NCBI GenBank assembly: GCA_017979445.1
Contig: CM030719.1
Coordinates: forward strand, 26,155,996 to 26,219,995
DNA length: 64,000 bases
DNA from: Akebia trifoliata
Taxonomy: Eukaryota; Streptophyta; Magnoliopsida; Ranunculales; Lardizabalaceae
Direction: 5' to 3'
The stretch's first letter is position 1; each line of letters opens with the position of its first letter. The translations under genes were made by a program, and so were the position numbers. Positions 36,801-49,200 of this stretch are shown here, piece after piece. A model generated the notes under the pieces. It had not been told where the DNA came from. It worked only from the letters and a program-made list of their open reading frames with translations, and did no database searches.

Positions 36801-37065
36801 GCTGAGTAACTTGAGGTGAAAAACGAATCTGCCTCTACATTTATATTTAGTATATCAAATCCAATTTAATCCCATCCAAATCCTTTTTGATTGCTATTGG
36901 ATCGTATTTGAATCTCAATATTGAGATTGACAATGAACCCAATGTGACAAGGATCCGATCCGATTTATATCAAACCAATTCCGGGTCGGGTCTGATCCGA
37001 TCCTTATCGGATTGGTCCCAAAAACCCAAACTGAGGGTCTCTCTCTCTCAGTCTTGCTGTAAAAA

Positions 37066-37260
37066 ATGGGAGAAGAAACAGAGTATTTCTCCAAAGATTT
37101 CGAATGGGAAGAGTTACGAGGGGAGATTGAGAAGGATTTGTCTCTTAGCCATCATTTTCTCCCCTTTGAAGCCTCTCCTTCTTCTTCATCGTCTCCTTTG
37201 AACGACTCAGAGGCATGGAAAAGCTTCCACAAACGTCACTCTACTGGAAAATTTTTCAAG
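37066..37260 (+). CDS. METTL6-like exon 1
   Basis: Encodes 65 residues, MGEETEYFSKDFEWEEL to HSTGKFFK, with a serine-rich stretch SPSSSSSP. Ends AAG before gtttcatt; phase 0. Confidence 0.88.
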
Positions 37261-40200
37261 GTTTCATTCAATCCTTTCTCCTTCTCTTTATCTGTTTTTT
37301 TTTTTTTCTTTCTATGTTCATTTATTTCATTAATTTTTATGATTCTACTTCATATTTGATTTTATTGATTTGCGGGCTTCTATAATTTATAGATGATTCC
37401 TTGATTTTTTTGTAATTTTTCTTAATGGGTGTTCTTTGATTCAGTTTTATTTTTATGGGTTGTCTTCTATCTGACATTGTTCATTTATTTCGTTACTTTT
37501 AATGATTTTAGTTCATTTTTAATTTTATTGATTTGTGGGGTTCTATAAATGATTCCTTGATTTTTTGGGTAATTTTTTTTTTCTTAATGGGTATTCTTTG
37601 ATTCACTTTTATTTTTATGGGTTGTTCAATTTTGGGTTTTCTTGAGCAGGAGAGGCGGTATTTATTGAAGGAATTTCCAGAATTACTTCATTGCGATGAG
37701 AATTCCAAGGTTTTGGAGGTTGGGTGTGGGAATGGCAGTACTGTTCTGCCAATTCTGCGGTAATATTATTTCTTTCTTTTAATTTCTCTTGTTAGTCTTC
37801 CCCTTTTTGATTCCTTGATAATTTCATTAATTTAATTGTATTTATGGTAAAAAGATGCTTTTTTTTTTCTATGTATTTGTATGTAACACTGGAATGTCTT
37901 TGTTTGTATTAGAACTTTAAGAAACTGTACCTCTTGTACTCATTTGGCCAAATCTATTTGTCATTCTATTATCTGAATTTGAAAAAAAGGGATTTAGGCA
38001 AATCTAAGAAGAAATGATTCTTGGATCATGTTATGGTATAATAATTCATTTTCTTATTCATGTTGTTTAACAATGTGTGTTGGAAATCGGGGTTGTGTTT
38101 GGTTGTCTACTTTTCTTAAATTGTCTATTTAATAATCAGGATTTGCTAGTTAATTAAACAAAATAGATTGATAATGCGGTGTTGGAGAGAGTGTAGTTAG
38201 TTGCAAAGTTTAAGTATAGAGTTGCTTGCATTAATGCTGTTATAGGTGAATGCAAATTCACAAGCAGTGGGAGTGGATTCAAATAATTGGATCGCATAAT
38301 TCAAAAATACCTTTCTCATAAATTGAGGAAAACATGAGTACGATTTATAAAAAAATTAAACTATGCTTAAATTTTCTATAGCGTAAGAAAATAGCACCCA
38401 TTTTAGGAGGGAACGTGTCACTTCTTGATATGACTTAAATCCTATTGTTAGGAATTGATCCGATTGTAATTATCAAAACAAGATGACTCGTGTCAACTCC
38501 AATAGTCTGGTGTAGAGCCATCACAAAGATCAAGAATGTCTTCTACAACGGGGAGCTTACTTTATTATTGAGAAGTCAATTATGACGTATGCATTAATGC
38601 AAGAAATTTCACATGCTAGGAGTCGGAGAAGTATCTGGAAAAAAAAAAAAAAGATATCGCATATGCACAAAGTAGGTGAAAAAAAACTGACAATGGAAAG
38701 ACCACTTACGTCAATTCCCGGGAACGAGCAAAAGAAGTATAGGCAAGATGGACGTAATCCCCAAAGCATGGAATAGTGACACAACAAGCCATACCCTGTT
38801 AGGGAAGGTATTTCCTTGAGACTTGAGAAGATGTATGTCTAATGGAGAAGGTGAGGGGACTTCTCATTGATCATGAAGCATGAATCACAGATGAGATGGT
38901 GGCATGTGATGTGCCATCTACCCCTCCTCTATTGGTTATAAAAGGGACAACCATCGAAGGCCAAGGTGAGCAATCACCCGAGTTATTTATGAAACTTTGT
39001 GGATTGTTGATTGACTTGATTGTCAAGGTGGAGTCGTAGGCACCTTGTCAGGGCAAAAGGAAGGAGATTTGACCTTACTATTTGACACCATGCATCTCGA
39101 GAAGTGGAATGGAGAAATTTACCCTCATATGTAAGTAGATTGAGGGATGGTTCCCCCGTCTTCCATGTATCGCAAAATGGTCAATGATAAGACAATTCTT
39201 GCTCCCAGATGCTCATTTTGCTAGAACTTCAGTTCAAACTTCAATGTTTATATTTAGTGGCCATGGTGTGTATGAGTTTTCATAGTGAATAAATCTTTGA
39301 AGGCATGTGTTTTTTGGATAGATTCTGATCAGCCATAAATAATAACGTGGTGTTATTACATCTTTCAATTGCTCCTCATAATATCTTAGAGAGAGAATTT
39401 CAGAATATGGCCTGACACTTCAACAATCAAATTAGATTAAGAGACTCAGTAATCACCACACCAATTCTAGTACTTTCCCTAAGTTAATAGTCCTTGTGAT
39501 CTTTTTTTGATAACCATAGTCTTTGTGATCTTCAAATATCCTTATAAAGGATAACTATTTAAAACCTAGTAAGAAATCATACTGCTAAGTCTGCAGTGAA
39601 TACAGTCACTTTGCTAGACACTGACTTGGGAAAAAAGAATGAGCAACCAAAGTGATTGAAGAGAAGCTAGTGTCTATGGTCTCCATACCAACTTTGTTGG
39701 AAACTAGAATGGATGGTGAGTGGCTCTGGCGCAGCTCGACATGTGTAGAATGATCTTTAATTTGATAACCAATTATCCTTGGTTAGAGCATGCAACATGA
39801 CTATAATGAGAAGTCCATACATGTACATTTTATACAATGTGAAACATTTAAGTAGATATTTTGGTGAAAGCACTAAAGAATGCGCAGTTGAAGGGAAACT
39901 TGGCCAATGGATGACCCATTAACCAACAGGCCTTGCAAGGGATGCGGTTTTTAATAAATTATCAGTGATGGAAACCCAACTAAGCGATTGAAGATCCAAA
40001 GTTCTTGATTCTGACAGGAAAACAAGTTAGCCTTTTTTGGATAAGTAAACTGGTTATCTGGTATTGATAAGCACAAAGTATTGGGAATGAATGGGAGGTT
40101 CAGTTTCCCCTACCTAAGGGGCATCATAGTGCAAAATTTTGGAATTTAAGCTGATAAAAGCTCTAAATTCATTGAAGGTGTGACCTCGGTGGCGATGGTC

Positions 40201-43200
40201 AAGTCTATGTGTGATAATAATACCACAGACCTGGGATCAAAATCCCTCCTTCACAATTAAACCTATAATAATAATAAATCTCTAAATTCATTTATATATC
40301 CAAAAGGATTGGAGTGTATTGGTTGAGTAACGCTCTTGATAGGCTGACATGTCAGTGTGACCTTGGTAATCTTTTCCATTTTTCTCCTGTATATATAACT
40401 AGAGTTTAGCCGTGCCTATGGCTCAAGCTTAAAGGGGTAAAAGGGGAAAGATTGTAAAGTAAGAGGGGAATTATTGAAAAAGGGGGTAAAAGAGGAAAGA
40501 TAGTAAAGTTAAGAGGGGTATTATTGAAAAAGGGGGTAAAAGAGGAAATATAGTAAAATAGGAGGGATATTATTGAAAGGGGGGTGGCGGGAAGAAAAAC
40601 AATAAAGTTGAAGGATGAAGAGGAAGTATGGAGCCCACTACATAGTAGCTGGAGGGGATGCTTATTCCCCTACAAAACTATAGAAACAAGAGATGAAAAT
40701 TGTTAGTAAATCATAAGTATGCATGATAATGCGCATATTTTGTATTTTTCTCATATATTTTTAGTGCATTATTAGATTTTGATCACATAAAGCTTTCAAT
40801 TTGCATTAAAACACAATTATTAAGTCATAGTGATCAATGTTATTAAATTACATATGCGACTATGTACGACCAACACATGTTGTTTGCATATGCGATTTCA
40901 CACATCACATATGCCATTGCACACAAAATATGCCATCTCATATTGGCAAATAGCATAATTTGAGGTATGCAACCGTATTTGGCAACACTGATAGTTGTCA
41001 AAATTCTCATTACGCATATTGTTTTATAATTGTTGGAGTTAAGGATCGATTAAAAGACATGGACCACAATTAAAAGCAACTAGGAGCGCATGAGCCGTGA
41101 GCAGGACAATTCCTCATACACCACTCTAAAGGTGCCAACAAATAGGGTTAATGATGAGAGTTAATAAATCTTAATTAGACCCAAGTTAAAAATTCACCCC
41201 AAGCCGGTCTTGTGGATGCCCTCTAGTCACCACCCGATAAAGATGGGCCTGGGTGTTAGATGGACCTTCCTACCCATTTGGAACTACCCTTTTCACTATT
41301 GGCCCCCTTTACTTAAACATCATCACCCTAGGTATCTTTGGAGACATGTGCCACACATGGGAGGCAGATGATAGCATACTTTGATGGTGACCATACTGCC
41401 CCACCATATCTCCCTATTAGACTCATCTTAGTCATTGGATCGATCATGAAGCTTGATGAAAGCATCACAACCTTCCATTAAGCATATTATTTGAGTTATA
41501 AGATATTTCTTTTCCATTTGAGACACCCCCACATGGGTGAGAGTGACATAACCTTAGGAGGTTAACATATTCCCCCAAACCATTTCAAAATACTCCAGTG
41601 AGGGCCCACCATTTTACCTACCCATTTCTTCTTTATTTTCATTAGCCTTCTTTTCCCAAAGCCATTAGCTTTTACCTTTCCATTCTTTTTGTTATCTTCT
41701 TTACTTTGTCGAATTTTGAAAATTCTTTTTTTTTACTTTCATTTTGAATTTTTTTTTTTTTCTTTTATCTCTAGAAGGGGACTCTAGAACATATTTGGAG
41801 AACACATTTTTAGAAATCTCTTGAGCTTTCCCTTCTCCTTCTCCTCCTCCTTCATCATTTTTTCCATTTTTCATCTTTTGCATGACTAGCTCAAATATAC
41901 TTGGCTAGACTTTTTATTAGGGCTTAGGGAGGAGACTTTTTCCTCTCCACTTTTGGTCTTCTATGGGTGCACTATCATGACTTGAGGAGCTCATTTGTAC
42001 ATGAGTTTATTTTATCATTTTCATTTTGTATAGTAAATGCTTTCATGTTGTATATCACATTAGCATCTTTGTTGGCACATTTTACATTAATGAATATAAA
42101 ATGGTATTTCATGATTTTGTATGTTTTATTGTAATTTTTCTTTGATTTTCATGTCAAACATGATTAATGCTTAGAATTCATATTGGTACATCATTTATTT
42201 TCTAGTTTACTCTAAACTATGGGTTTTGAATACTAGAATACCTTGGTGGAAATTATCTTATTATCTCATTTATTATTTGAGCTTATTGTCTTATTATGTT
42301 AAGTGGAGAAGCTCTCTAGCTCTCCCCACCTTTCTTGATTTCATCTAAGAAGGAACAAAAGGGGAAGGTTTGGATTGAATCTCTATGCCCTAACCTCTCA
42401 TCCTTAGTGTTTTTCCTTTACATTTTCTCTACACCTCACTTTCATTTCTCTAACACACTTACATATATTTTACAACACTTATATTCCACTTCATCTTTCT
42501 TTCGTCCTTTCCAACCTTTTATATTGTAGTAATCTAGATTTTTGACATTAAACCCAATCCCTGTGTTCGACCCAAGATTTATAACTTGCAACATCACTAT
42601 CCCTAGCACACACATCTCACTTTGTTACTTTTAGTTTCAATGGCTAGGGTCTTTTCTATGTTGCATCGTATACGTATGCCTTGAAGAACACATCCATGTG
42701 TTTCTTTGAATGTTAAAGTGTACACATTGAAATAACGCCAAAATTTGTTGCTTACTTTAATGTCCACACTATTAAAAGATTATGAAATTGCAAAAATGCA
42801 ATCCTTAATGGACCTTGAATTATGAATGCAACTAATCAAGCCCTAGACATTAAAGTCTACAATGCAACAAAAAAGAGTGTAACTAGGCATGGCATGTAGT
42901 ATGATGCAACAAAGATAACTTGAGAGGGAGCCCCAAGGTCAGACCTCAAGGATTGGGTTAGTATTCTTAAACTAGGACTACACCAAACAAACAAGAAAAG
43001 AAGAAAGGGAAAAATGAAGTGTGTAAGTGTGTGATGGGCTGTAGGATGGAAGTGTTATAAATCTAAGTAAGTATGCTAGAAAAAAAGGTAGAAATATTGT
43101 AGAGGAAAAATACTAAGGATGAGAGGTTAAGGCATAGAGATTCAGCTCAAATCGTCCCTCTTCGTTCATTCTTGGATGCAATCAAGAAAGGTGGAGAAAG

Positions 43201-46200
43201 TTTCCTCACTCAAAATAATCAGACAATAAGCTCAAATAATAAATAAGATAATAGGGTAATTCCCACCAAGGTATTCTAGTATTCAAAACATAAAGTCTAG
43301 AGTAAACTAGAACATAAGTGATGTACTAATGTGAGCTTTAAGCATTAATCAGATTTGTCTGAAAAATGAAAGAAAAAACTGTAATAGAATATACAAGATC
43401 ATGAAATACCCATTTATATTCATTAATGTAAAGTCTGTTAAGAAATATGCATACATGATATTACAACATGAAAGCATTTACCATACAAAATGAAAATGAT
43501 GAAGAATAAACCCATGTACAAATAAGCTCCTCAAGTCATGATAATGCACCCATAAAAGTCCTAAAGAAGGGGGGAAAGAGTCACCTTCATAAGCCGTAAC
43601 AAAAAGTCTAACCAAGCATGTTTGAGTTAGTCATGGAAAATAAGAAAAATGGAAAAAATGATGAAGGTTGAAGAGATGGAGAAGGAAGATCTTTAGGAAT
43701 TTCTAAAATTGTGTTCTAGAGTCCCCTTCTAGAGATGAAAGAAAAAAGCTAAATAAAAAAATAGAGAAATTCAAAATGAAAGTAAAAAAAAAAAAAAAAA
43801 AAGAATTTTCAAAATTGGGTAAAGTAGAGAAGATAGCAAAAAGAAGGGAAAGGTAGAAGATAGAAATGGCTAATGGCTTTGGTAAGAGATGGCAAATGAG
43901 AATAGTGAAGAAATTGGTAGGTAAAATGGTGGGCTCTCATTGGAGTATTTTTAAATAGTTTGGGGGAATGTGTTGACCTTTCAAGGTCATGTCACTCTCA
44001 ACCATGTGGAAGTGCCTCAAGTGGAGAATGAATGTCTTATAACTCAAATAATATGCTTAATGGAAGGTTGTGATGCTTTCATCAAGTTCCATGATCGATC
44101 CAATGGTTAAGATGAGTCCAATAAGGAGATATGGTGGGATAATATGGTCACCATCAAAGTATGCTATCTTCCACCTCTCATGTGTGGTACTTGTCTACAA
44201 AGATACCTAGGGTGATGTCTAAGAAGAGGGGGCCCATAGTCAAAAGGGTGGATCCAAGCTGGGTTAGGGAGGCCCATCTAGCATGCTGGCTCATCTCTAT
44301 CGGGTGGTCTTGAGGTACTAAAGGGCATCCACAAGATCAGCTTGGGATGGATTTTTTACTCGGGTCTAATTAAGGTTTGTTAACCCTCATCCTTAACCCT
44401 ATCTGTTGGCACCTTTGGAACAGTCTAGGGGGAATCGTCTCACTCACGACTCATGCGCTCCTAATTGCTTTTAGTGGTGGTCCATGTCTTTTAATTGATC
44501 CTTAACTCCTAAAATTATTAAAAAATACGCGTAATGAGACTTTTGACCACTATGACTTAATAATTATGTTTTCGTGTAAATTGAGAGTTTTATGTGATCA
44601 AAATCCGATAATGCACTAAAAATATATGAGAAAAATACAAAATATGCGCATTACCCCCCAACTTAAGCTTTGCTAGTCTTTTAGCAAATAAAATGCAATT
44701 TGGAGCTAACAAACCTTAAGTTGGACAAAATTTTGATTTTTTTTTTTCAGATGCTTAAAAAGGATAATCCTGGCAACAAGATTTTTGATATAATAATGCA
44801 TTTTTTTATTGATATCATAAGACATACAAATTTGATGTAATGTGCCAAAAAAAAAATTGTCACATAACAGATGATTTATTAGTCATATTCTGATTATTTG
44901 CAATGTGATTGATTATTGGCGCCTTCCCTTCGTTCTTGATACCCATTTCTTCCCTCAGATAGTGCTATTATTTGGTATACTTACTAGGTTTTTTTTTCTC
45001 GTGTAGTGAAAAAAAGAACATCATTGTTTATGCTTGTGATTGTAGTACTGAGGCCCTTGAAAGGGCTAAGGAGATGATAGATGTGGTCGATGAAGTCTCA
45101 ACCAAGCATCGATTCCACCCATTTTACTGTGATTTTTCTCTGAATGGATTTCCAAATTGGTTGATCTGTAAATCCTGCAGGGAAACTTCTTTGACGAAAA
45201 AGTTTGGTTGTGTATCAGGTTGCTAATTTAACCTTTTCTTGTGTAGTTTTGTACATTCTAATGGCTTTTTCTTTTTTAAGTTCTTAATTTTATAGAAAAC
45301 TCATGATCCTCATCAAGGATATGGACTTAACAGTGTTTCATTGGTTTCCAGATGTTGAAGAGAAAAAAGAGACAGATTTAAAGGAATTATCTTCGTTGAA
45401 ACCATCAAGATGTTGTGGTGGTGGGGTGAATTTTATTACACTGGTAAGTTCATTTATTTTTCTGCTAATCTATTTGACCACATTCAGTTTGTTTATGTGC
45501 TAAGAAATATCTTTAATCATGTGGTTTGATAGTTATTTCAAATGAACTATTCCTCATGGTTATTACATTAATCTCTCCACTTTTGAGAACCATTGCACAT
45601 ATCCTAGAATACTTTTAGAGACTGGGTGTAAGCCTCATGTATTTATAATGGTGCCTTCTTTCTGTCATCTTTGTTTGCAGTTTTGGAGCGTATAATTCTT
45701 ATTATGTTTATTTTTTGGTTCATTCTAGTTTTTTTAATGCCTTTGTGTTCCATCCATTGTGCCGTTTCACTTAGGTACCCAAGTGCTTCTACTTGCTTAT
45801 GGTGCCAGTATTTACCTAATACAATACCAATACTGGTACCGGAGTCTATATAGGTACTTGAAGAAAAAGCTATTCTTCTTCTTCTCCTTTCTTTTTTATA
45901 TTCGGGAGTGGGCAAGCCGGCTAATGAATGAAGACAAGGTTTTGAGCTCATGCTAGATCTTCCGTAACTCATAATTATTATTATTTTTTTCATGGGCAAA
46001 ACAGAATTCATTAATGAAGGTGGTCGAGGGGACCGGTCGAAAGTACAAGAAAACACGAAAGGAAAACTTTACACATCACAAAGGGAATCCCATTTAACAC
46101 AAAATCCTCGAAGAAAACCCCGTTGAATGCTCTGTCCAAGGACCAATGAAATAATAAGCCAAGCATCAACAAAACGCAGTCATGATGAGAATTCTCTACC

Positions 46201-49200
46201 CCCAAGAAGATTCTCCTATTTCCCTCCTTCCACACCCCAACAAATTGCAAAGTGGAGTAAAGCCCAAAGACTTTTTCCTACCCATGAAAAGATTATGATT
46301 TCAGCCTTGGTATAGGGCTAAGGTTGAGGCAGGCAAAAAATTATTATTGCTATTATTTATTATTTATTATTAATTTTTTGTTTTTTGTTTTTTTGTTTTT
46401 TTTTTTTTTTTTTGGGGGGGGGGGGGGGGGGGGAGGGTTAATTATTCGAGGACCATCTACCTCTCAGAATCTTTTCATTTAAGAATAAGATCAAATTAAG
46501 AATAAGAAAATGAAAAGAAGCAAGTAGATTGAAGAAGCACATTATACATGGTTGAATGCTGGGACTCTGGTGGCTATGTCCATAGGCTCTTGATAAAGCT
46601 ATTATGCTATAAACTTTCTTGTATAATTACATCCTCACTTCCCACCGAGGATGGGGTCTATAAATAAGGTTCAAAAAACTAATCAAAACTTTAATTCAGG
46701 GTTTGTGTTATTCCCCTAATACTTAAAATTCCTATCTAAATCTAGGTAGATGAGATTTAAGGTTTGTTAAGATTGCTGCATGCTCTAACCAAAGATTGCA
46801 CATGTGATAAAATTTCTTTTACCCATGATTTTAGATTGCTTTATGTAAAGACTTTGTAGATATTAAAGGTTTCAATGAATTTGGTCTATCACGACCGTAA
46901 AGATTGAAGGTGCTAACTTGGTGAGTAGGTGAAGTCTTTTAGTGGTAATACCACACACCTGAGATCAAAACTGCCTTCACCCACTTATATAAAAAAGAAA
47001 GACTAGGTAGATACTTAGCTTAAGACAATGATAGCAGAATGTTGGGTGGGAACTCTGTGTCATATATTTTATGAAATAATTGGTTGATCTTGGTAACTTC
47101 CCTTTCCAGTAAAAATCAGTCTCTTTGCTAGTAATATATTTTTGTTGCCATAATTTTTGGGACTTGTTCCATTTTTTTTCATGGTATCCATTAAAAGCCA
47201 GCTACCTTGTGATGGCTAGTTGTTTATTTTACAATCTATCGCCTGTGACATGAAAATCATTGATTTTTTTTGTATTATTTTTCTTTGTATCCGGGATGGG
47301 TAAGCTGAACTTGAACCCATGACCTCAGAGTGAAACATGTCAACCAACTGAGCTACAGATCTAAGCCCACATTTAATTTGCCTGGTTCTCTAACTTGGTA
47401 AAGTCATGTTGATACCATGATCTGGATTCAAAGCCCATTTTTAACCTATTAACTGCTTACCAACTTGCATTAATGGAGCTCATCGTCATGTTTTATTTAA
47501 TTGATCCTTATGTTCATCATATCCCTCAGTATCCCACTACCTTATGAATTTGCTAATTAGAAGTGCCAAAATGGCTTCTAATGCATGTTGAAAATAAGTG
47601 CTTATCATATCTCAAATTGGGATTTTTGTGGTACAATGGGAAGTCATGGAAGTAATATCTTCTGGAAGTTTCTTCTCTTGTTATATCAAAGTATTGGAGT
47701 GTATTCATGAAAATTATAAGCAAAAGGGCTTTATATTATTAGCAATTTTGGTAGAAGTTATTGTTTTATAGCTCCCTGGACCAACCTCCTTTACGTGGAT
47801 AAGAGAAATCTACAATGTTTTGTAGTATCTGACGTCCTACCGCTTCACCCTTGTTGATAAACATGTACCAGATACAGGACAAGAGAAAAGGGTGTGATAT
47901 TGGGTTTGCATTTTTTTGCTACTCACAAAAAAAAAAAAATCCCTCTAGTTCCTCTCAATATCAGTCGAACTCAATCTAAATGTGGTCTGTTATTTTCTAG
48001 ATATTCACGTTATCAGCGGTGCCATTTCAAAAGATGCCTACGGCCATCGCAGAATGCATCTCTGTTTTAAAGCCTGGTGGATTGCTCCTCTTCAGGGATT
48101 ATGGTAAACGTCCCCAATAAATAATAGTAATTTTATTTGGAGCTACATGAGGAAAGAAATTGAATTTCCTTTATGTATCAATTTCTACTTCACCGTGTAT
48201 CAAATACTTACTGAGATCTTTTCTATTCTGAACTTCAGGCCTTTATGACATGACTATGCTTCGATTTCAGCCAAATAAAAGAGTGGGGTTTAGGGAATAC
48301 ATGCGGTCTGATGGCACTCGTTCTTATTTCTTCTGTCTGGATACTGTGAGGGAGCTCTTTGTTGGAGCAGGCTTCATTGTGGTACGATACATTCCTTACG
48401 GGATAATTTTGATTTAAAAAAAAATATGTTATTTTACATCTAGAGTCAAAATACCTCTTTCGGCTAAAATCCAACCATATTTACTAGCTGTTGATACCTT
48501 AAGACTTGGACAAATATCCTTAGTTTAAGGTTTCATCGAGACTGCTTATCCATGATAACTGTGGGCAAAAAGTCTAATACGTTATCAATGTAACCCCCAC
48601 CCCACACGCTCCACACACAAAAACAAAACAAAACATAGCCACCAAGTGGGGATTTGGGAATAAGTCAGCAAGGGAAAAAAATAAAAAAATTCGGTAAAAC
48701 CGAGGAAAAAAAATATCGGCCCAGTCTTAAGCCTGCATGATTGTTCATACTATGTGGTGTTCTCGTGTTATATCACCAAATCTCATTTTAAACCACAAAA
48801 ATAAATCACCAAACCCCCATATAGATATCAATCTTTTTTTTTTTTTTTTTTCTGTTTTTCTTTTTGGAAGATAGCCATATAGATATCTTCCTTGCATACA
48901 CAACAATCACAAGTCCACAAAAACATTTAAGTTTTATATTACTTAATATATAAAATATTTAATGTCATCCTCATTAACTAATGCTTCATTAATAAAATGG
49001 TCACCATAATCTTCATCAAGGTCATCTTCTCTTACCAGTGCTTCAATTTAATCACAAAGTTCACATTTAATCAAGAAGTTTGTGATGTAATTGCGAAGCT
49101 CGTAAAAGTCAGAATTTATTGAAAAAGTCATGATTAAATTGGTGAAGGAAAACAGTCATGATTTAATTGCATCTTTTTCAATAATTCGGAGAATTTAGTG

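Larger units (their letters stand above)
37760..45006 (+). other. METTL6-like intron 2, 7,247 bp, repeat-filled
   Basis: Donor gtaata, acceptor ttctcgtgtag. From left to right it holds AT-rich single-copy DNA (37760-38440), an LTR-like segment (38440-39100), a G/A-rich tandem array (40400-40640) and two LTR copies facing each other (40724-44740). Splicing across it is required to keep the frame: the two bases CG of exon 2 take T from exon 3 to give Arg. Confidence 0.88.
45444..48000 (+). other. METTL6-like intron 4, 2,557 bp
   Basis: Donor gtaagt, acceptor tattttctag. It contains a LINE 3' end on the minus strand, a long T/G homopolymer pair, and a tRNA-derived SINE on the minus strand. Confidence 0.88.

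Noticed and set aside
47285..47375. Functional tRNA gene
   Set aside because: A and B boxes are present but the acceptor arms do not pair and the anticodon arm is poor; better explained as a SINE.
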